From positions 77,835,410-77,899,409 of the forward strand of contig NC_134839.1 in the NCBI RefSeq assembly GCF_965363235.1: DNA of 64,000 nt, read 5' to 3'. A program made the position numbers and the translations under genes. Numbering within the stretch: the stretch's first letter is position 1; each line of letters starts with the position of its first letter. Under the pieces are notes generated by a model, which worked only from the letters and a program-made list of their open reading frames with translations, had not been told where the DNA came from and did not search any database. Positions 56,573-64,000 of the stretch are shown piece by piece. Origin of the DNA: Mytilus galloprovincialis (lineage: Eukaryota; Mollusca; Bivalvia; Mytilida; Mytilidae).

Positions 56573-57773
56573 CTTGAAGGATTGTCATAACTCTGTACAT
56601 ATATGGAGTACAAATATATATGTACTGAAAAGGAAACTTGGCGTTATCGTTTTTTCTCCCTGCTATAGTATGTCTTGACAAGATATTTCTTTATTTTGTT
56701 TGTTATAGATTGCTAAATGTTAACTTAATGGTAAGTGACCAAATTTCATTGAATAATTGAGACACATTTTTTAGTTTGAAATGAAACAAAGTTGATTCAT
56801 TTATTTTTGTGGATTTGATTTCGTGGTATTGTATATTTACCTATAGAAAATTAGGACTTTGTTGAATATTTCAATTCTTGATTTTTCTAATAATCTAATA
56901 ATAATTAAATCCACAGTACACGATCTGTTTACAACTGTAATCAGTATTATTAATCGTGGATTGTGTTTATATTTGAAAAAAATAAGAGGTCATAATTCGC
57001 CGTTTTAGAATCTAATGCATTCTGGGTAATATTTTCAAAAGTGTACACCAAAACGTCCTGATTGGTTAAAAATGCCATAAACAATGGAAATTTAACCAAT
57101 GACGTGACGTTATTTTCATTTTGGGGTACGAACAATGAAATTACCCATGATGATGCTTTAGATTCTGAAACGGCCAATAGCAAATGCCGTTAAAAAAATT
57201 CAATTTAGCAATTCTTGCATTTAATAGTACATTATAAAATGAGTGGGAATATGTTTCTAAGAAAATTTTATAACACTTATGTGCATTTGTGAGATTTGTA
57301 TAATCTAAATAATTGTATGCAGTTCGTCTTTGGTTCTGATGCGTTAAAAAGCGATTTGATCAGCTTCTCATTTTTTGTAAGTATGCTAAAGCGACAGCCA
57401 GTATTGCATATTATACTTCTAAATACATATCTAAATGGATTGTAACACTTGTACTTCCTTATGAATCAAAGATAAAAAAAACATCAACAGTCCATTTATT
57501 CATAAGAAGCTTCGACTGAATGTTATGCTCTAAATATGGGTACTGAATATATAGACATTATCAATTTTTATCCGTTTGATCAATTATTTGAATTTTTATT
57601 ACTAGTGTTATTATGTTGAATTTGTAAAACAAATTATACAAAAACGTCACACGTAAATAAATAACCATTTAAAAAAAAAAACCCAAGACAACCAAAATGT
57701 TTATACATACACAATAGTTTACACAAAAGTTTACACAGAAGGAAATGTGTTGTGCCTTTGTGTTGTTTGTCCA
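56573..57773. other. Intergenic, convergent 3' ends
   Basis: The zinc-finger gene (+) and chitin synthase (-) end toward each other here. AT-rich, no further gene seen. Confidence 0.45.
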
Positions 57774-58736
57774 TTAAAGTGATGTGATGGTTTCGGTTGT
57801 TTCTCTTAAACACAATCTGCTGCCAGAATTACTTGCGATGGAAACTGGATTTTGTCGAGTTTGAACTTTAATTTTTTTATTGAGATTTTTGTATAACGTA
57901 CGATCTAAGGTACCGACTGCACCACTTAAATTGTCATTAATGGGTTCATCCAAATCTGTTGCGGACGCCTCACGGCGATATGTTCTCCTAAGATTAACAC
58001 CTGTCGTTTGATTTTCTAAGCCTCTAACTTTGTGTTTAAGGTCTCGATCATTCTGAATTTCGTTTATCATATCGTGGAAAACAGGTTTATTTGATCCAAA
58101 CTTTTTTGCTTGTTCCCAATCAGTCCGTGACATTGGTGGATGATTTTTACGGTACCGCAGCACGTTGCCCTTTGGAAAAGGTTTCGTCCCTTCATCATAT
58201 TTTCGCCTGGAAATAGCTATCATATTTCGTACTGTCTGTCTGAAATTAGGCTTAGACGTAGTGCTCCTCAAATTATTGGGAATACTATCCTTGTTGGCCA
58301 TTGTTTCTCTGAACGACATTCCAAGGCCAGGTTTCCTTGTTCCACCAATATTTCCCTTTACGCCTATGACAGCGTTATTGACAATTGTGTCAGATAGTTC
58401 TTTTTCTATTTTGGCGTCTTTTTCATCGTCATCATCATCTTCATCACCTGAATAGTCTGGCATTGGTTCTCCAACTACATCTGTATAAAACCGTACCAAC
58501 TCTTTGGCATTAAGCTTTTCTGTATTTTCTTCCTCCATATTTCCATAGCTTTGTTTTTTTCCGCATTTGAATGGATTAGGTATCTCCGTAATGGCTATAA
58601 GATGCATGAGCGTTCCCAATCTATGAAAAATCATTCCAATAAACTGGAGCAGGAGAATCAGAACAAAAAATATTATAAACATTAAACCAAGTGCGTCGAT
58701 CTTTATCACATCGTCATCTACATTCTCTGCTCCTGA
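57774..58736 (-). CDS. Chitin synthase, last exon (C-terminal membrane segment and cytoplasmic tail)
   Basis: On the minus strand the exon opens after CTCTTTTTCAG with SGAENVDDDVIKIDALGL, then a membrane segment and the QFIGMIFHRLGTLMHLIA block, which matches the conserved end of animal chitin synthases (HR-x2-T-x2-H). A 250-residue polar tail follows, with an acidic run (GDEDDDDDEKD at about residues 90-100), basic stretches and TAA at 57774-57776. Chitin synthase makes beta-1,4-GlcNAc polymer from UDP-GlcNAc at the plasma membrane; in bivalves it serves shell, gill and gut linings. The catalytic EDR and QRRRW region is not in the window. It joins in phase 0 to 61031-61202. Confidence 0.8.
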   Translation of the reverse strand, partial: SGAENVDDDVIKIDALGLMFIIFFVLILLLQFIGMIFHRLGTLMHLIAITEIPNPFKCGKKQSYGNMEEENTEKLNAKELVRFYTDVVGEPMPDYSGDEDDDDDEKDAKIEKELSDTIVNNAVIGVKGNIGGTRKPGLGMSFRETMANKDSIPNNLRSTTSKPNFRQTVRNMIAISRRKYDEGTKPFPKGNVLRYRKNHPPMSRTDWEQAKKFGSNKPVFHDMINEIQNDRDLKHKVRGLENQTTGVNLRRTYRREASATDLDEPINDNLSGAVGTLDRTLYKNLNKKIKVQTRQNPVSIASNSGSRLCLRETTETITSL

Positions 58737-59370
58737 CTGAAAAAGAGAGGAACGATCACATATTTAAATACTTTAAATAGTAGTAATTAATAGAAAACAC
58801 CCGCGATATCGCGGATCCTTTAACTAAATTATAGTACCTACGCCTTATTCTAAGCCTTGATTTTTGGTATAAATGTAAGCAGTACTAAATTATTAGACCA
58901 TATGCAAATCTTTTTTGCTTTAGTTATGCCTGAGGCCAAAATATTTGAAAATATAGAACCAAATACAAACGTCGAAAAGCTGACAAAACTAACACACTGC
59001 TATTTGTACAGCTAAACCCAAAAACCCAGAGCTATGGTTGATGGAGATTTTCATTCAATTAAAATATCGAAATTTTATGACAACAAATTTTAATTAAACT
59101 GCGTAAACTCTTAAATCTGTTTTATTTTTCCTTTTGGAGAGAGGGGTATTCGGTTCCAATCTAATGATTTTAGCCATTTGCTTTGTGCTCGGGTAAGGTC
59201 GAACTGTCAAAAACCTGTTCAACCCATGCAGTGATTTCTTTTTTCCACCTTATTTGAACCCTGGGTGGTATTTTTCTCATTGGCAATATTGCAACATTAT
59301 TTTGATATATAAATTGATGAATAAATTGTACCAATAAAAAACAATATATTACAATGTATTGTTATGCTTT

Positions 59371-60104
59371 ATATTTGTTTAGGGGCCAGCTGAAGGACGC
59401 TTCCGGGTGCGGGAATTTCTCGCTACATTGAATAAAATTGAGAATGGAAATGGGGAATGTGTCAAAGAGACAACAACCCGACCAAATAAAAAACAACAGC
59501 AGAGGGTCACCAACAGGTCTTCAATGTAGCGAGAAATTCCCGCACCCGGAGGCGTCCTTCAGCTGGCCCCTAAACAAATATATACTAGTCCAGTGATAAT
59601 GAACGCCATACTAATTTCCAAATTGTACACAAGAAACTAAAATTAAAATAATACAAGACTAACAAAGGCCAGAGGCTCCTGACTTGGGACAGGCGCAAAA
59701 ATGCGGCGGGGTTAAACATGTTTGTGAGATCTCAACCCTCCCCCTATACCTCTAACCAATGAAGTAAACGCATAACAATACGCACATTAAAATTCAGTTC
59801 AAGAGAAATCCGAGTCTGATGTCAGAAGATGTAACCAAAGAAAATAAACAAAATGACAAAAATACATAAATAACAACAGACTACTAGCAGTTAACTGACA
59901 TGCCAGCTCCAGACTTCAATTAAACTGACTGAAAGATTATGATTTCATCATATGAACATCAGGCACAATCCTTCCCGTTAGGGGTTTAGTATCATACCAT
60001 CATAACATATATGAGAAGAACATAACCCGTGTCATGCCAACAACTGTTTTTAAAAAAAATAATGTGTTTAGTTCCGATGCAAAGACCTTATCAGTGACTC
60101 AATA
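59371..60104 (+). repeat. R2 copy with a 62-bp foldback at its start
   Basis: 59371-59432 is the reverse complement of 59520-59582 with about one mismatch; the R2 start lies in the loop. The copy then runs through CTGACTTGGGACAGGCGC, CCCTATACCTCTAACC and GACATGCCAGCTCCAGACTT, and meets PLE sequence at about 60105. Confidence 0.8.
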
Positions 60105-60850
60105 TTAACGCCAAAATATGCAATCTTTAATGACTTGACAACAGTATCGTTGAGATATATAAACACCGTAAGATGGTGACAAGGGAACGTCACCATCTAA
60201 AAACGGATAATTAACGATAGGAAATGAAAAATCATCCCTTTTATCATAAATTTTAGTATTTAGCTTTCCATTAGTGATATAGATATCAAGATCGAGAAAA
60301 GGGCAGTGGTCATTGTTAGTATTAGCTTTATTTAAAGTAAGTTCAACAGGATAAATTTCAGTAATATACATACTGAAGTCGTCATTATTGAGAGCCAAAA
60401 TATCATCCAAATATCTAAAAGTATTATTAAATTTGTTTATCAGATGTTGTTTCGATGGGTCTTTGCTTATTTTTGTCATAAATTGTAACTCATAACAATA
60501 CAAAAACAGGTCCGCAATAAGTGGTGCACAGTTAGTCCCCATTGGAATTCCGATAATCTGACGATATACGGAATCCCCAAAGCGAACAAAAATGTTATCT
60601 AGTAAAAATTCAAGGGCATATATAGTATCAAAGCATGTCCAATTAACATAGTTTTTTTGTTTATTGCTACTAAAAAATGACCTAAAAGAGTTTGAACATA
60701 TATATTCACATTCTGATTTTTTGAATGCCCATTTAATTAGGTGTGTGAATTTTTTCTTAATGACACCTGTTGGTGACCTTCTGCTGTTGTTTTTTCTATG
60801 GTCGGGTTGTCGTCTCTTTGACACACATCCCAATGCCATTCTCAATTTTA
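60105..60850 (-). mobile_element. PLE reverse transcriptase fragment joined to R2 sequence
   Basis: One open frame of 246 codons. The first 28 or so residues are translated R2 start (60765-60850, AAAGAGACGACAACCCGACC). The rest is PLE palm and thumb: YRQIIGIPMGTNCAPLIADL, FRYLDDILALNN (catalytic DD), CPFLDLDIYI, KRDDFSFPIVNYPFLDGDVP and PSYGVYISQ. The N-terminal third of the enzyme and any endonuclease are missing. On the other side the fragment meets R2 in the opposite orientation. Confidence 0.8.
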
Positions 60851-61030
60851 TTTATCTATAAATCAACGTTCACATTCATTTATTTAATCTAACAAAACAA
60901 ACCAGAGTTTAAATGAAGTGGGTTTATGGAATTATAACAAACGGTTGGGCTTTCAACATAAATTAGAAAAAAAACTATAGCTTTAAAGGAAGGAAGCAAT
61001 ATTTTATGATCAATATCTAAATACACATAC

Positions 61031-61202
61031 TGCTGTCGGAAACTCAATAACTGCAGGTTTTCTAAGTTGAAACATAAAGTTGATAGATATCCAAATAAGG
61101 TTGATAAACGCAAAGCCTGCCACAACTTCATTACGTAATTGAGCAAGAGCCTGTTTCATCGTTTCTTGTTCTTTCTTGTTTGCATCTAACGGTTTTAAAT
61201 AC
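61031..61202 (-). CDS. Chitin synthase, next-to-last exon
   Basis: TTTATTTTACAG acceptor (phase 2 entry) and a GCA|GTATGT donor. It codes YLKPLDANKKEQETMKQALA, QLRNEVVAGFAF, a membrane helix (INLIWISINFMFQL) and RKPAVIEFPTA. The pattern YL.PLD..K..E..M...L..LRN.V with a following helix is that of the region just before the last membrane segment in chitin synthases. The upstream exons lie beyond 61202, probably outside the window. Confidence 0.8.
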
Positions 61203-61274
61203 CTGTAAAATAAAGATTTGTTGTCTTTATAAGCTTGAAAGTCATAGTACATACAATAATCACGGTAGGTATAG

Positions 61275-61920
61275 TGTCAGGCTAAGATCGAGGTTTTTCG
61301 AGTGATTCGGTACATGTTTTTTGAGTGACGTGGGACAGACGCAATAACATAGCCGGGTTGAATCTGTTTTTGAGATCTCAGCCCTCCCTCTGAACCAAAT
61401 GTAAAATAAAAAACACACAGAGCAATACGCACAGTAAAACTCAGTTTGAAAAAAGCCCAAGTCCGAAGTCAGAATAGGTAACAAAAGAAAGTTTATTTCC
61501 GATTCAAAGACCCTAAAAGTGAATCAATATGCACGCCAAAATATGCCATCTTTAATGACCTGACAATATTATCGTAACAAACTGCTCTTTGACACATTCA
61601 CTTTTTTCCATTCTCAGTTGTATTCCACTTCTTAATAAATCTGTTTAAAGGTTTTGTTAGCTTTTGAAGTGAATGCCAACATTTGTGTGCTTTTTAAAGA
61701 ATACTTGATAACAGATTGGGTGTGAAATACCTGAACGTATAAGACGTCTGCATGTTAATATATGTTAGCGAAAGATGACCTTGAATCGATGATAACATTT
61801 AGTGAATGTTTTGACTAGTTTGTGTAATAATTTTTCAGTAATACATAGACTTCTTTCGCTAAAATCTAATACGTTGTCACATACAGGAGCGAATCGTACA
61901 AGTTGTACAAATAAAATGTT
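61275..61920 (-). mobile_element. R2 tail and PLE C-terminal remnant
   Basis: 61275-61590 has R2 words (GAGATCTCAGCCCTCCCTC, CAAGTCCGAAGTCAGAATAG) and the junction phrase GCCAAAATATGCCATCTTTA also seen at 60109-60130. 61600-61920, read on the minus strand, has the same C-terminal PLE family as 47539-47964 (VRFA.VC, ISHP). Decayed. Confidence 0.6.
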
Positions 61921-62226
61921 TTTATGATCTTCAGGGTGCTAGTTTGCATTTTGTCAATTTACATCAATGAATTTCATTTTCTTTATGTTTTATGTACGAG
62001 TCTTCCCGATGACGAAAAATCAAGAAGACCGCTTCGGATGCAACAACGTCGTAAAGTATAGGCTGTGGGTACGTTTTTTTAAAGAATCAAATCACTTCAC
62101 AGAATGTATTAACGTAACAGAGCTATAACTACTCTTGTTGTATCAATTTTCAAAAACCGTAATGTTGCTTACCATAGTTTCGTTCTCCAAAAAAAAATAT
62201 CTTATTGACTGGCAGAGAAAGGCGCA

Positions 62227-63735
62227 CATAAAATAAAAGTTGTCCGTTGAAAAAATTGTTATCCATTGAGAGTCCGTTGATGTACTGACCAAATGAAACG
62301 TACACGTAACGAATGCGTAACGGACACACACCGGATATGCGACGTACGAGAAACGGAAACGTACAAGACAGAACGGATGTTGAACGTACATCCAACGGAC
62401 GAGTATCGCATAAAACAAACACCTAACGGAAGCGTACCGGATTAAACGGATGAACAAGATATACGGAAAAAATTAATTCGACAATAATAATACATGAAAA
62501 TCGCAAACATATTCAAATTGTTTCCATTCTCAATTTTATGTTTCTGTGTTTGGCTTGTTCTTCAAAATGCCACCAAATGACAGTGTCTGGCCTGAATAAG
62601 AGCTGCTTGATTGGGTAGACGTGCCCTTACTCTAAGATCGATTATGAATAATAAGAATTCAAGAACCTTAAGAAATCTGACATGCCAATAATAGACATTT
62701 TTGACGCGAAATTTTCAATTGGCATTTATGCGTTTCAGATCCGTTCATCATCCATTTTATCCGTTAAACGACCGGTAGAAGTACGTTGGTGAATTTATCT
62801 GCCAGACCTCCAACGAATGTATAACGGACAAGTAACGGAAACAAAACGGAAACGAAACGGACGAGTACCGTCAAAAACGGATAACTTTTTTTCAATCCGT
62901 CCGTAAGACGTCCGTTCTTATCCGTTAGACGTCCGTCTATATCCGTTGCATGTCCGTTTAGTGTACGTTTTATCCGTCGACGTCCATTTTGTCAGGTAGA
63001 AAATTTTGAGCATGTTCAAAATTTTGAACGGACGTCCAATGGATGAAATGTCCGTTGAACGTCCGGTAAGCGTCCGTTTTGTACGGTACTCGTCCGTTTC
63101 GTTTCCGTTTTGTATCCGTTACGTGTCCGTTATACATCCGTTGGAGGTCTGGCAGATAAATTCACCAACGGACTTGTAACGGACGCTGTCCGAATATGAA
63201 ACGGACTTCTACCGGACGTATAACGGATAAAATGGATGATGAACGGATCTGAAACGGACAAATGCCAATAAAAATTTTCGCGTCAGAATGCCACTTAGAT
63301 TTTTTAAAGTTCATGAATTCTTATTATTCATAATCGATTTTAGAGTAAGGGCACGTCTTCACAATCAAGCAGCTCTTATTCAGGCCAGAAACTGCCCTTT
63401 GACGACATTTTGAAGAAAAAACCCAAAACCAGTTACACAAAAACATTTTGAATATTTTTGCGATTTACATGTATTATAATTGTTGCCTTTAATTTTTCCG
63501 TATATCCTGTTCATCCGTTTTATCCGGTACGCTTCCGTTAGGTGTCCGTTTTATGCGGTACTCGTCCGGTGAATGTACGTTCGACATCCGTTCTGTACGT
63601 TACTTTTCCGTTTCTCGTACGTTGCATATCCGTTGTGTGTCCGTTATGCATTCGTTACGCGTCCGTTTTATTCGTTCAGTACATCACCGGACTCCCAATG
63701 GATAACAATTTTGTCAACGGACAACTTTTATTTTC
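62227..63735. mobile_element. 1.5-kb imperfect palindrome (foldback element) of CCGTT-like words
   Basis: The left arm (62227 to about 62995) and right arm (about 63015 to 63735) are reverse complements with scattered differences. Matching pairs include 62227-62280 with 63680-63735 and 62580-62760 with 63240-63420; the centre is near 63010. Most of both arms is degenerate 10-11 bp words around CCGTT and CGTCCGTT. The phrase AAGGTGTGACCGAGGC occurs twice just beyond the right arm (63767 and 63812). No coding sequence; open frames in it are translated repeats. Confidence 0.75.
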
Positions 63736-64000
63736 ATCCGTTAGTCGTCCGTTCGTGCTATATGGTAAGGTGTGACCGAGGCTTAAGGCATCCGTTCGAG
63801 CTATCCGTTTAAGGTGTGACCGAGGCTTTAAGAAATTATTTTTCAGAATTATAACCTTTTACTCCATGGAAACACATCCAATGGGGCCTTTGTGGGTTTC
63901 TTAATTTGTAAATATTTTATCAGACTTCTTAGTCCCGACAATTCAACCACATCTGTGAAAAAATCTTAGCTTAGAAACAAGCCATCTTACAACGTTTACA
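63736..64000. other. Flank of the palindrome
   Basis: It holds the doubled AAGGTGTGACCGAGGC phrase and then unremarkable sequence to the end of the window. Confidence 0.4.

Larger units (their letters stand above)
58737..61030 (-). other. Chitin synthase last intron, filled with repeats
   Basis: It contains a worn hammerhead-repeat flank (about 58890-58985), an R1 end (59245-59300), an R2 copy with a foldback arm, and a PLE reverse transcriptase fragment on the same strand as the gene. Confidence 0.6.

Noticed and set aside
62143-63812. Open frames of 77-104 codons at both ends of the big palindrome
   Set aside because: They are translations of CCGTT/ACGGA repeat words and mirror each other.

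Overview
This is eukaryotic DNA from a bivalve mollusc, most likely a Mytilus-type mussel. It is AT-rich, genes are split into short exons by repeat-filled introns, and the interspersed repeats, Penelope-like elements (PLEs) and hammerhead-ribozyme repeats look like those of mussels. The species call is inference from content; no database was searched.

Host genes. The window holds six recognisable loci. (1) At 7955-8127 (+) is the last exon of a gene ending in a small Cys-rich, A20-like zinc finger. (2) Two five-exon C-type lectin genes lie head to tail, at 17633-25808 and 31423-35829 (+). Their exon lengths and splice phases match, so they are a tandem duplicate pair. (3) At 43242-44399 (+) is a rhodopsin-like GPCR coded in one exon. 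(4) At 51762-56572 (+) are the last two exons of a second gene with an A20-like finger, separated by an intron filled by a 4.1 kb inverted-repeat element. (5) At 57774-61202 (-) are the last two exons of a chitin synthase; the rest of that gene lies beyond the right edge. No operon-like linkage is expected or seen.

Mobile DNA fills most of the rest. 1-9 kb: a small MITE inside an older repeat, a 353-bp-period repeat with a hammerhead, and a diverged tandem duplication. 10.3-13.4 kb: a broken LINE on the minus strand. 14-23 kb: several hammerhead motifs and a PLE in lectin-1 intron 2. 26-30 kb: two unusual inverted-repeat elements, one made of CGAAAA-type words and one carrying an acidic coding fragment plus 155-bp tandem repeats. 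41-43 kb: an inverted pair of tRNA-derived SINEs with two hammerheads. 46.1-48.5 kb: a TIR element whose subterminal arms are arrays of the palindrome GATATC. 51.9-56.0 kb: a TTAA-flanked element with about 780-bp inverted arms, each with a tRNA-like Pol III promoter. 59-62 kb: PLE pieces on both sides of a chitin synthase exon. 62.2-63.7 kb: a 1.5 kb imperfect palindrome built of CCGTT-like words.

The most interesting signal is the set of hammerhead ribozymes. They fall in two sequence subfamilies whose stem I and stem III base pairs co-vary while the catalytic core is kept. Second are the two large inverted-repeat elements (46.1-48.5 and 51.9-56.0 kb), for which no transposase is visible in the window.
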